A DNA stretch of 17,039 nt from Pseudomonadota bacterium (GTDB taxonomy: Bacteria > Pseudomonadota > Alphaproteobacteria > Rhizobiales > Rhizobiaceae): the NCBI GenBank assembly GCA_023393575.1, contig JAEWKX010000323.1, forward strand, positions 1 through 17,039, written 5' to 3'. The notes beneath the pieces were generated by a model, which saw only the letters and a list, made by a program, of their open reading frames with translations, searched no databases and was not told the origin of the DNA. Below, one piece after another: positions 7,111-14,561 of this stretch; within the stretch, counting starts at the first letter, position 1, and every line of letters begins with the position of its first letter. A program made the translations under genes and the position numbers.

Positions 7111-7133
7111 GGTCCCGCCGCCGCGGCGGGACC
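7111..7133. repeat. Perfect 9-bp inverted repeat between transporter and kinase genes
   Basis: GGTCCCGCC (7111-7119) and GGCGGGACC (7125-7133) are exact reverse complements around a 5-nt loop, in a 51-nt gap. No T-run follows, so it is not a standard intrinsic terminator. It could be an mRNA-processing or stability element separating expression of nirBDC from the downstream genes, or an attenuator. Confidence 0.7.
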
Positions 7134-7152
7134 ACCCGGAGACCAAATCCAT

Positions 7153-8886
7153 ATGCTGCAGGTCCTGCCAAGATCCGGTTTCGCCATCAGCCTCGGCCAG
7201 TCCTCGGCCTGCGGTCGCAAGTCCGCCAACCAGGACTTCCACGGCGCCGTCGTTCCCCAGGATCCCGTACTGACCATGAAGGGCATAGCGCTGGCGATCG
7301 CCGACGGCATCTCCTCGAGCCCGGTCGGACACATCGCTGCCGAGACTGCGGTCAAGAGCTTCCTCATCGACTACTACTGCACCTCCGACGCCTGGACGGT
7401 GAAGACCGCCGCAAGCCGCGTCATCGCTGCGACCAATTCATGGCTCAGCGCCCAGAGCCGGGGCGTCGAGAACCGAGACCATGCCCATGTCACGACCTTC
7501 TCGGCGATCGTTCTCAAAGGATGCCGCGCCCATCTCTTCCATGTCGGCGATAGTCGTATTTGGCGGCTTTCCGGCAGAAGCTTGGAACTACTCACCCAAG
7601 ACCATCGGGTTACCCAATTCTCCGGCCACGCCGCGCTAGGCCGCGCTCTTGGATTGATGCCCTCCGTCGAGATCGATTACCATTCTCTGAATATTGAAGT
7701 CGGCGATGTCTTCGTGTTGACCACCGACGGCATCCACGACCACCTGCCGGCACGCGCAATCGCCGCTGCGATCGCCGGAAACGCCGATCTGTCGATTGCG
7801 GCAAACGAGATCGTCGCGGCGGCCCACGCCGCCGACAGCGACGACAACATGACGATCCAGATCGTCCGGATCGACGGTCTGCCGCTTGACGGCGACGAAA
7901 CGATCTTCAGCAGCAGCGGGTCGCTGCCGCCCGCATTGCCGCCGGCCGCCCACGGCATCTTCGAAGGATACCGTATCCACCGCCAGATCCATGCGAGCGC
8001 CCGAAGCCATATATTCCTCGCCAGTGAAGGAGACGAGGGAGTCCGGGTGGCGCTGAAATTCCCATCCGCCGACAAGCGCGAAGATGACAATTACCTGCGC
8101 CGCTTCGCGATGGAGGAATGGGTCGCGCGCCGTATCACGAGCCCCCATGTAGTCAGGAGCCGCGAGCCCCTTCAGCCCCGGCGGTCCCTTTACCTCGTCA
8201 ACGAATACGTCGAGGGAGAGACACTCGCACAGTGGATGGCGGATCATCCTCGCGCGGACCTGCATAGCATGCGCGACATCGTCGGCCAGATCGCAGCCGG
8301 ACTCAGGGCACTGCACCGCAAGGAGGTCATCCATCAGGACCTGCGGCCGGAAAACGTCATGATCGACCGCAACGGCACGGTGAAGATCATTGATCTCGGC
8401 TCCGCCTGGGTCGCGGGCGTGGTTGAGGCGGCGCCCGATCTTGATGACGGCGATATTCTCGGCACCTTACAGTACACGGCACCCGAGCTTTTCGCAGGCG
8501 AGAGTGCCGGCGAGCAGTCGGATCTCTTTTCGCTGGGCATCATCGCCTACCAGATGCTCACCGGCCGCCTGCCCTATGGTACCCGCGTGGCCCAAACCGC
8601 GACGCGCCGCCAGCAAAGGAAGCTGCGGTTCGCTAGCCTGCGACAGCTCCGGCCGGACGTACCGCCATGGGTGGAAGGAGCGATCCGCAGGGCGGTGGAG
8701 CCGGACCCGGCGCGGCGCTATGAGACCCTCTCCGAGTTCGAATACGATCTCTCGCATCCTAACCCTCGCCTGACGGAAACGGCGCGGCATCCGCTTGTGG
8801 AGCGCGATCCGCTGCTGTTCTGGCAGCTCGCGACACTGGTCCTGGGCTTTGTCGTGCTCGTCCTTGTACTGCGGGAGGTCGCATGA
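7153..8886 (+). CDS. PP2C-type phosphatase fused to Ser/Thr protein kinase, membrane-anchored
   Basis: A 577-residue two-domain signalling protein. Residues about 10-240: PP2C phosphatase with D28 (NQDF), D51-G52 (IADGIS), HVGDSRIWRL, D192-G193 (TTDGIHD) and D230-D231-N232 (SDDNMT); all metal-binding acidic motifs are present. Residues about 270-530: Hanks-type kinase with K302 (VALKFP), D396 in HQDLRPEN (HQD instead of HRD), D414 in IDLGSA (DLG instead of DFG) and YTAPE. Residues about 552-574 form one hydrophobic helix, so both domains should face the cytoplasm from the inner membrane. ATG 7153 has a weak CGGAG site 11 nt upstream. Similar fusions sit in nitrate/nitrite operons of pseudomonads and other proteobacteria; their substrate is not established to my knowledge. 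The neighbouring transporter, NirB or NasS are natural candidates (inference). Confidence 0.9.
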   Translation: MLQVLPRSGFAISLGQSSACGRKSANQDFHGAVVPQDPVLTMKGIALAIADGISSSPVGHIAAETAVKSFLIDYYCTSDAWTVKTAASRVIAATNSWLSAQSRGVENRDHAHVTTFSAIVLKGCRAHLFHVGDSRIWRLSGRSLELLTQDHRVTQFSGHAALGRALGLMPSVEIDYHSLNIEVGDVFVLTTDGIHDHLPARAIAAAIAGNADLSIAANEIVAAAHAADSDDNMTIQIVRIDGLPLDGDETIFSSSGSLPPALPPAAHGIFEGYRIHRQIHASARSHIFLASEGDEGVRVALKFPSADKREDDNYLRRFAMEEWVARRITSPHVVRSREPLQPRRSLYLVNEYVEGETLAQWMADHPRADLHSMRDIVGQIAAGLRALHRKEVIHQDLRPENVMIDRNGTVKIIDLGSAWVAGVVEAAPDLDDGDILGTLQYTAPELFAGESAGEQSDLFSLGIIAYQMLTGRLPYGTRVAQTATRRQQRKLRFASLRQLRPDVPPWVEGAIRRAVEPDPARRYETLSEFEYDLSHPNPRLTETARHPLVERDPLLFWQLATLVLGFVVLVLVLREVA

Positions 8887-8960
8887 CGAGTCGCTTTTCG
8901 TTTCTGTCGACCACCCTTTCGGCCCAGTCAGCATGCTCATCCCTAGGAGATCCCACGTGA
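8883..8960 (+). CDS. Possible 25-codon coupling ORF between kinase gene and cysG
   Basis: The ATG overlaps the kinase stop codon as ATGA (8883-8886) and its TGA stop (8958-8960) overlaps the chosen cysG GTG start as GTGA (8957-8960). The peptide begins MTSRFSFLSTTLSAQSACSS and is rich in Ser and Thr, with no recognised domain. Overlap at both ends suggests a translational relay that delivers ribosomes to cysG, but a frame this short can arise by chance and it has no ribosome binding site of its own. Confidence 0.3.
   Translation: MTSRFSFLSTTLSAQSACSSLGDPT
8944..8950 (+). promoter_or_regulatory. Ribosome binding site that sets the cysG start
   Basis: TAGGAGA lies 6 nt before GTG 8957, close to ideal. 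The in-frame ATG codons at 8933 and 8966 are respectively before it and too far after it (15 nt), so GTG 8957 is preferred. Confidence 0.65.
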
Positions 8961-10774
8961 TCGGAATGCAGAGCGACACGAGCCTCTCGCCCCGCCAAGC
9001 CCCCGCGCGGATGGCGGCACTCGCAACGCTGCCGGTCTTCCTCGGCCTCCGGGGCAGGAAGGCCGTGGTCGCCGGCGGTTCTGACGCTGCCGCATGGAAG
9101 GCGGAGCTTCTGGCGGCCTGCGGCGCGGAGGTCCATATCTTTGCCCCGGAGGCCGGACTGTCGGATACGTTCCGCAGTCTGATCCATTCCTCTTCGCCCG
9201 ACCCGGACACGGGCCGCTATGTCCATCACTCCCGACGCTGGGATGCGGCCTGTCTTGCGAATGCGGCCGTTGCGGACTGCGAGACCGACGAGGAAGCCGA
9301 GGCCTTCTTCATTACTGCGCGTGCCGCCGGCGTTCCGGTCAACGTCATCGACAAGCCGGCCTTCTGCCAATTCCAGTTCGGCTCGATCGTCAACCGCTCC
9401 CCGGTCGTGGTGGCGATCTCCACCGACGGCGCAGCACCCATCCTTGCGCAAGCTATCCGGCGGCGGGTCGAGACGCTTCTGCCGCCCGCACTCAAGCACT
9501 GGGCGACGTTGGCCCAGGCTCTCCGCGAGAGCGTGAACGAAAGGCTGGCACCCGGTTCCAGCCGCCGGCTGTTTTGGGAGCGGTTTGCCGACCGGGCCCT
9601 CGGGGGATGCGATGCGCCCGACGCAGCAGCAACCCGCACCCTGCTCCATGATACGGCTATAATCGCAGCAAGGCCTCCGGCTGGCCGCGTGACCCTGGTC
9701 GGCGCAGGACCGGGCGATGCGGAATACTTGACCCTGAAGGCCATGCGCGCGCTCCAATCCGCCGATGTCATCCTCTTCGACGCCCTGGTTTCGGACGAGG
9801 TGTTGGAGCTGGCGCGCCGGGAGGCCAGACGCATACTGGTCGGCAAGCGCGGCGGCCGGGAAAGCTGCCGTCAGGAAGACATCAATCGCATGATGGTGAG
9901 CCTCGCCAAGACCGGCAAGCACGTCGTGCGGCTCAAGTCGGGCGATCCGATGGTCTTCGGCCGCGCCGGCGAGGAAATCGCCGTACTCGGGGAGAACGGC
10001 GTTCCCGTCGAGGTCGTGCCCGGAATCACCGCGGCGAGTGCCATGGCCGCCCGTCTCGGCATTTCACTGACGCATCGGGATCACGCTCAGGCCGTCCGCT
10101 TCGTCACCGGCCACGCCCGCAACGGCCACCTCCCGGAAGGTCTCGACTGGCGCGGATTGGCCGATGCCAGGACGACGACAATCTTCTACATGGGCGGCCG
10201 TACCGCTCGGGAGATCCGCAGCCGCCTGCTGGCGAACGGCATGGCATCCGGCACACCGGTTGTCATCGTGTCAGCTGTCACGCGCGTCAACGAGAGACGC
10301 TGGAGCGGGACACTCGACAGACTGCATCACGGAATGGCCGAGACAGGTTATGACGAGCCGGTCCTGATCGGCGTCGGCGCGGCCTTCACGATCGCTCGGT
10401 TGACCAGCAGCGGTCGCACTCGATGCCGTGGTCTGACGGCATCTTCCCGGAAACCAGAACCCGTCCGGTTGTCCTGCCATGAAAGCTCCGGAACCTTGCA
10501 ATCACACTTATCTGCTGGGCCCGATCGGGCGATGCGGCTTTTGCATATCCTGCTCAAGCTGCCTCTCCTGTTCAGGCAACCATTCCTCAAGGGCCGCGAC
10601 GATAGCAAGTCTCAGGCTAGCTCCCCTGTAGAGGGCCCTCGCCAAATGCCTTCCCGTACCTTCGAAGCCGATTTCCGCCATCAGCGTCTCCGTCGAAAGA
10701 CCGCGGCGGATCATCACCTGTTCGATCCGCCGGACCGTTGGGCTGAGCAGGTATCGACCGTTGGCAATGGGTGA
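8957..10774 (+). CDS. cysG: Siroheme synthase CysG with abnormal C-terminal extension
   Basis: Makes siroheme, the NirB cofactor, from uroporphyrinogen III. The N-terminal half (about 20-230) is the precorrin-2 dehydrogenase/ferrochelatase domain: VVAGGSDAAAWK near residue 38, NVIDKPAFCQFQFGSIVNRSP, STDGAAPILAQAIRRRVE. The C-terminal half is the SAM-dependent uroporphyrinogen methyltransferase: GRVTLVGAGPGDAEYLTLKA from residue 243, RLKSGDPMVFGRAGEE, VVPGITAASA, and PVLIGVGAAF at 468-477, where the family normally ends (about 457-485 residues). This frame runs on to residue 605. The extra part has no family resemblance and overlaps a minus-strand gene by 267 bp. A +1 shift near 10390 would meet TGA at 10401-10403 and give a normal length, so a recent frameshift, a sequencing error or loss of the stop is likely. 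Last gene of the nir operon. Confidence 0.9.
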   Translation: MIGMQSDTSLSPRQAPARMAALATLPVFLGLRGRKAVVAGGSDAAAWKAELLAACGAEVHIFAPEAGLSDTFRSLIHSSSPDPDTGRYVHHSRRWDAACLANAAVADCETDEEAEAFFITARAAGVPVNVIDKPAFCQFQFGSIVNRSPVVVAISTDGAAPILAQAIRRRVETLLPPALKHWATLAQALRESVNERLAPGSSRRLFWERFADRALGGCDAPDAAATRTLLHDTAIIAARPPAGRVTLVGAGPGDAEYLTLKAMRALQSADVILFDALVSDEVLELARREARRILVGKRGGRESCRQEDINRMMVSLAKTGKHVVRLKSGDPMVFGRAGEEIAVLGENGVPVEVVPGITAASAMAARLGISLTHRDHAQAVRFVTGHARNGHLPEGLDWRGLADARTTTIFYMGGRTAREIRSRLLANGMASGTPVVIVSAVTRVNERRWSGTLDRLHHGMAETGYDEPVLIGVGAAFTIARLTSSGRTRCRGLTASSRKPEPVRLSCHESSGTLQSHLSAGPDRAMRLLHILLKLPLLFRQPFLKGRDDSKSQASSPVEGPRQMPSRTFEADFRHQRLRRKTAADHHLFDPPDRWAEQVSTVGNG

Positions 10775-10987
10775 AGGCGGACAATTCATTCCCGGTCCGC
10801 ACAATCCCAGAGCCAGTTCGGGGTACGTCTCGGCGAGAAAAGCCGCACGTTCTTCTTCCGATGCCTTCCGCCACGCCTTGTACAGCTTCCGAAGACCCGA
10901 TCCGGCATCCTCCTCTGGCCGCGGGTTGCCTGGGGCACCCTCGACTTGGCCGGTCTGACGCCGTTTCATCTTTTTAACCTTCGACAT
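10508..10987 (-). CDS. Unrecognised small basic protein, convergent with cysG
   Basis: A 159-residue frame that I do not recognise. It starts with a lysine/arginine-rich segment (MSKVKKMKRRQTG), then an alpha-helical stretch rich in charged residues (LYKAWRKASEEERAAFLAET), a loop with GLCGPGMNCPPSPIANGRY, and helical segments (SPTVRRIEQVMIRRGLS; TLMAEIGFEGTGRHLARALY) ending acidic then basic. SPTVRRIEQVMIRRG has the flavour of a small DNA-binding or adaptor helix pair, but that is only an impression. No signal peptide or membrane segment. Composition looks more protein-like than the cysG tail lying opposite. The start could be ATG 10987 or ATG 10969, the latter with AAGG about 10 nt upstream. 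The gene is divergent from the ABC transporter across 153 bp in which no promoter could be assigned. Confidence 0.6.
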   Translation of the reverse strand: MSKVKKMKRRQTGQVEGAPGNPRPEEDAGSGLRKLYKAWRKASEEERAAFLAETYPELALGLCGPGMNCPPSPIANGRYLLSPTVRRIEQVMIRRGLSTETLMAEIGFEGTGRHLARALYRGASLRLAIVAALEEWLPEQERQLEQDMQKPHRPIGPSR

Positions 10988-11140
10988 GATCTGATCCGAT
11001 TGATCGCACGACTGCAGTCCTTAGTTCGACGACTTCAATGCAAGATCGAGGAATGCTTGCAACAGGTTTGATATTTGTCATTCCCTCGCCCGGCAGGAAG
11101 CTCTACAGGAATCGCAGGCAATACGGTCAACGACATCCGC

Positions 11141-12943
11141 ATGGCAGAGCAAGCAGGGATCGGCGGTCCGACGGCGAACACGCAAGATCTGAGTCTCTCA
11201 TTCACGAGGCAGTTTGCCTCGATGGCTTCCGCCTTCTGGCACACGGCGGTCCGCAACCGTATCCTGGCTCTGTCTTTCAGCCTGCTGGCGATCATCCTCT
11301 CGACGGTCTACGGGCAATATCGGCTCAACCAGTGGAACATACCCTTCTACAACGCTCTTGAGCGTCGGGATGTGGATGAATTCGCCCGCCAACTCGTCGT
11401 GTTCGCAATCATCGCCGGATCGCTGCTGCTGCTCAAAGTCGTCCAGTCATGGCTCAACCAGATAACCGCGCTTTACATGCGCGAGGGTCTCTCCAGGGAC
11501 CTGGTTGACGAATGGCTGAAGCCCCAGCGCGGTCTGAAGCTCGCCCAGATGCGGAGCATCGGCGTCAATCCCGACCAGCGGCTGCACGAAGATGCCCGCA
11601 ACCTTTCCGAGCTTACCACGTCGCTGGCTATCGGCCTCGTCAACGCCACCATCCTGCTCGTCAGCTTCATCGGCGTCCTGTGGTCGGTTTCCGGCGATTT
11701 CAGCTTCCGGTTCAACGACACGACCGTTTCCATTCCCGGCTACATGGTGTGGGCCGCTCTCGGCTATGCAGGCCTTGCCTCCCTCCTCAGCAACATCGTC
11801 GGGCGCAGGCTTCCGGAACTCAATGCCCAACGCTATTCGAAGGAAGCCGAACTGCGTTTCGCACTGATGCGCACCAGCGAGAACCTGACGGCGATTACCC
11901 TCGCCCGCGGAGAGCAGAACGACAGGGCGCGCGTTCAAGGCGCGATAACCACCGTGCTCGGCGTGATCCGGAGGCTTGCCATCGGATACACGCATCTCAC
12001 CTGGGTGTCGGCCGGCTTCGGGTGGCTTTCCATCGTGGCGCCGATCCTGATCGCGGCACCCGTTTACTTTGCCGGCAACCTCACGTTCGGCGGCTTGATG
12101 ATGACTGTCGGAGCCTTCAACCAAGTCTATGGCGCGCTGCGCTGGTACGTCGACAACTTCCGCCAGATCGCCGACTGGAAGGCGACACTGCAGCGTGTCT
12201 CGACCTTCCGCCATGCCCTCGTCTCCATGGAGAATGCGCCGGTCCAGGGGGGCCTGACGCTTACGCTCAGCGACGACGGCAACGTTTCGCTGAAGGAGTT
12301 GGAACTGTGGGCCTTGCCGCCCGGAGAAGCGCATAATCACGGCCTTCGCCTGCCGGCCGACGAGGTATTTACCCCCGGTGACCGTGTCATGATCAACGGC
12401 GAGGCGGGGGCCGATCGCCGTCTCTTGTTCCAATCCCTGGCCGGCGTATGGCAATGGGGAAGCGGTCAGGTCTCCCTCCCGCGCACCGGACAAATACTGT
12501 TCATGCAGCAGGCGCCTTACCTGCCCCACGCCAGTTTGCGCGAGGTGCTTGTCTATCCCCTTGATCCGTCGCGGTTCGACGACGACCGACTTGCCGCTGC
12601 CCTCGAACGGGTGGGGCTTTCTCCGCTCACCGCGGCACTCGGACTGACGGAACGCTGGGACCAGAAGCTTTCCGAAGAGGATCAGGCCCGCCTCCGGCTC
12701 GCGAACGTCCTGGTCACCGAACCGAAATGGCTGTTCATGGACGACATCCTGGAAGGGCTGGACGCCGATGTTCAGTCTGAGATGGCGGCTGTCCTCTCCG
12801 AGCTCGAAAACGTCACGATGGTCTATATCGGTCTTTCTGCGGCTTTCGATGAAATCGTCAGACCGCGGCACATCCATCTCCAGCAGATCAGGGCCGGAGC
12901 AGCGGTAGCGAAGGATCGGCCGGGTCAGATCACTGCCGGTTGA
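11141..12943 (+). CDS. YddA/SbmA-BacA-type ABC transporter, fused permease and degenerate ATPase
   Basis: A 600-residue inner-membrane protein. The N-terminal half is an ABC_membrane_2 (SbmA/BacA, ABCD) permease with about six membrane segments; YGQYRLNQWNIPFYNALERRDVDEF near residue 55 is the family signature, and RYSKEAELRFALMRTSENL a second landmark. Related proteins import peptides or export hydrophobic substrates; the substrate here is unknown. The C-terminal half is an ATPase fold, but Walker A reads G420-EAGADRR (lysine lost, G425D), the signature LSGGQ is LSEEDQ (510-515), Walker B is WLFMDD (534-535, Asp for the catalytic Glu), and the H-loop histidine is missing (YIGLSAAF). It may not hydrolyse ATP. 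ATG 11141 is chosen over TTG 11075; neither has a good ribosome binding site. The next gene follows after 95 nt. Confidence 0.87.
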   Translation: MAEQAGIGGPTANTQDLSLSFTRQFASMASAFWHTAVRNRILALSFSLLAIILSTVYGQYRLNQWNIPFYNALERRDVDEFARQLVVFAIIAGSLLLLKVVQSWLNQITALYMREGLSRDLVDEWLKPQRGLKLAQMRSIGVNPDQRLHEDARNLSELTTSLAIGLVNATILLVSFIGVLWSVSGDFSFRFNDTTVSIPGYMVWAALGYAGLASLLSNIVGRRLPELNAQRYSKEAELRFALMRTSENLTAITLARGEQNDRARVQGAITTVLGVIRRLAIGYTHLTWVSAGFGWLSIVAPILIAAPVYFAGNLTFGGLMMTVGAFNQVYGALRWYVDNFRQIADWKATLQRVSTFRHALVSMENAPVQGGLTLTLSDDGNVSLKELELWALPPGEAHNHGLRLPADEVFTPGDRVMINGEAGADRRLLFQSLAGVWQWGSGQVSLPRTGQILFMQQAPYLPHASLREVLVYPLDPSRFDDDRLAAALERVGLSPLTAALGLTERWDQKLSEEDQARLRLANVLVTEPKWLFMDDILEGLDADVQSEMAAVLSELENVTMVYIGLSAAFDEIVRPRHIHLQQIRAGAAVAKDRPGQITAG

Positions 12944-13024
12944 TTGGCAGGCATTGCGGCCCACCTCAATTTCAATTGAACGGCGACAATTGCCGCGGTG
13001 CGTTACATTCGTTGGAAGAGTTTC

Positions 13025-13030
13025 CTGGAG
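13025..13030 (+). promoter_or_regulatory. Ribosome binding site setting a TTG start for the S10 peptidase
   Basis: CTGGAG lies 8 nt before TTG 13039. Starting there makes the hydrophobic signal peptide N-terminal; starting at the earlier ATG 12940 would bury it behind 33 residues of unlikely sequence overlapping the previous stop. Confidence 0.6.
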
Positions 13031-13038
13031 TAGATATC

Positions 13039-14529
13039 TTGTTCCTGCAGCGCCTCCTTTTCATTTTCGTCTTCTTCGCGGCCTTCTGCTCGGGTGCGAA
13101 TGCCCAGCAACCTGAAGCCCCGCAACAGGGCATCTTCGCACTGATTCCCGCAGATTCGGCAACCGAACATACGCTCTCCACTCCATCCGGCCCGGTGAAC
13201 TACAGGGCAACGGCGGGAACGATCGACCTGTTCGGGCAGGACGGTGGGCGTACGGCCAAGGTTTTCTATACGTCCTATGCGGTGCAGGAGACGGGGCCAA
13301 CGCGGCCGATCACCTTTGCATTCAACGGCGGTCCCGGCGCTGCATCGGCCTACCTGCATCTCGGGCTGGCGGGACCGAACATTCTCGAACTCGGGGCGCA
13401 GACCGGTCAGGGCACCACACCGGTCTTGACGGATAATCCGGACAGCTGGCTGCAGTTTACCGACCTTGTCTTCATCGATCCGGTGGGAACCGGGTGGAGC
13501 CGGGCCGCCAACAACGAGGTCGCCGGCAGCTTCTACGGCGTCAACCAGGACGCCGAGGCCATCGCAAAGGTGATCGCGCTCTACCTCCAGAAGAACGGTC
13601 GGCTGGGGTCGCCGAAGTATCTGCTCGGAGAAAGCTACGGCGGCTTCAGGGCCGCGAAGGTCGCGACTGCTCTCAAAGACCGCCAGGGCGTACTAACCTC
13701 CGGCATCATCATGCTCTCGCCGCTGATCGAAGGCCGCTTTCTCTTCAGCGCGGGCGAGGATCCTCTCAGTGCAGCGCTTCAGCTTCCCGCGCTCGCCGCA
13801 GCCAGGATGGAACGCGAAGAACGATTTTCGGCGGAAGCACTGGCGGGCGCCGAGGCGTTCGCGATGAATGACTATCTCGTGACCCTTGCCGGATCACCCC
13901 CGACGGGAGACAAGGCAGATGCCTTCTACAGCCGTGTTTCCGACCTGACGGGTATCGATACTCACACAGTGCGCCGGACACGCGGATTCATCTCCGAGGT
14001 CTATGCCAGGCAATCCGCCGGAACCGGCGAGATTGTCAGCCCCTACGACGCAGCCTATGTGCGTCCCGACGCCTATCCGGAGACGTCCTACGGTCGCAAC
14101 GACGATCCTATCCTCGATGGCTATACGAGGGCTTATGGCGGCGCATTCGCATCCTATGCGGAACAGGTTCTCAACTACAGCAGTACGATGACCTACACGC
14201 TGCTGAACGAGGACGTGAACCGTCGCTGGGATTGGAAAGGCGGACATGGCGACGGCGGCCGCACAGACGCAAGCGCATCGGACGATCTGCGCGACCTGCT
14301 GTCCGTTATCCCGCAGTTTCGGCTTCTCATAGCCCACGGCTACAGTGACGCCATCACACCCTATGGCATGAGTCGGTACGTTCTCGATCACCTGCCGCCG
14401 CAACTTGCGGCATCCCGTACGGCACTGGCCCTTTATCGCGGCGGCCACATGTTCTACACCGATCCGGACTCGAGACGACGCTTCTTCGAGGATGTGGCAA
14501 GCTTCTACCGGCAGGCGGAACCGGACTGA
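13039..14529 (+). CDS. Exported serine carboxypeptidase-like protein (peptidase S10 family)
   Basis: A 496-residue alpha/beta-hydrolase. With TTG 13039 the protein begins with a signal peptide (Q4-R5, hydrophobic core LLFIFVFFAAF, likely cleavage after ANA at residue 22), so it should be periplasmic or secreted. S10 marks: FAFNGGPGAAS from residue 93 (oxyanion loop N96-G-G-P-G100), nucleophile S199 in LLGESYGG, D437 in GYSDAITPYG and H470 in YRGGHMFY, a complete Ser-Asp-His triad. In the family it would remove C-terminal residues from peptides at acid pH, or act as an acyltransferase; the bacterial branch is poorly characterised. It lies 95 nt after the ABC transporter and on the same strand, so a peptide-handling pair is conceivable. 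It converges on pcaF across only 32 nt with no visible terminator. Confidence 0.85.
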   Translation: MFLQRLLFIFVFFAAFCSGANAQQPEAPQQGIFALIPADSATEHTLSTPSGPVNYRATAGTIDLFGQDGGRTAKVFYTSYAVQETGPTRPITFAFNGGPGAASAYLHLGLAGPNILELGAQTGQGTTPVLTDNPDSWLQFTDLVFIDPVGTGWSRAANNEVAGSFYGVNQDAEAIAKVIALYLQKNGRLGSPKYLLGESYGGFRAAKVATALKDRQGVLTSGIIMLSPLIEGRFLFSAGEDPLSAALQLPALAAARMEREERFSAEALAGAEAFAMNDYLVTLAGSPPTGDKADAFYSRVSDLTGIDTHTVRRTRGFISEVYARQSAGTGEIVSPYDAAYVRPDAYPETSYGRNDDPILDGYTRAYGGAFASYAEQVLNYSSTMTYTLLNEDVNRRWDWKGGHGDGGRTDASASDDLRDLLSVIPQFRLLIAHGYSDAITPYGMSRYVLDHLPPQLAASRTALALYRGGHMFYTDPDSRRRFFEDVASFYRQAEPD

Positions 14530-14561
14530 ACAAAGCTCTTGGCTCTGGACGAAACCCCTGT

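Noticed and set aside
6207..7553. Plus-strand open frame of 448 codons across the transporter and kinase start
   Set aside because: Arg/His-rich composition typical of a shifted frame in high-GC DNA; the FNT and PP2C frames explain the same bases.
11447..12964. Minus-strand open frame of 505 codons opposite the ABC transporter
   Set aside because: Antisense shadow; the plus-strand permease motif and ATPase fold are recognisable.
14530..14561. Bidirectional terminator between the S10 peptidase gene and pcaF
   Set aside because: The 32-nt gap has no inverted repeat of useful length.
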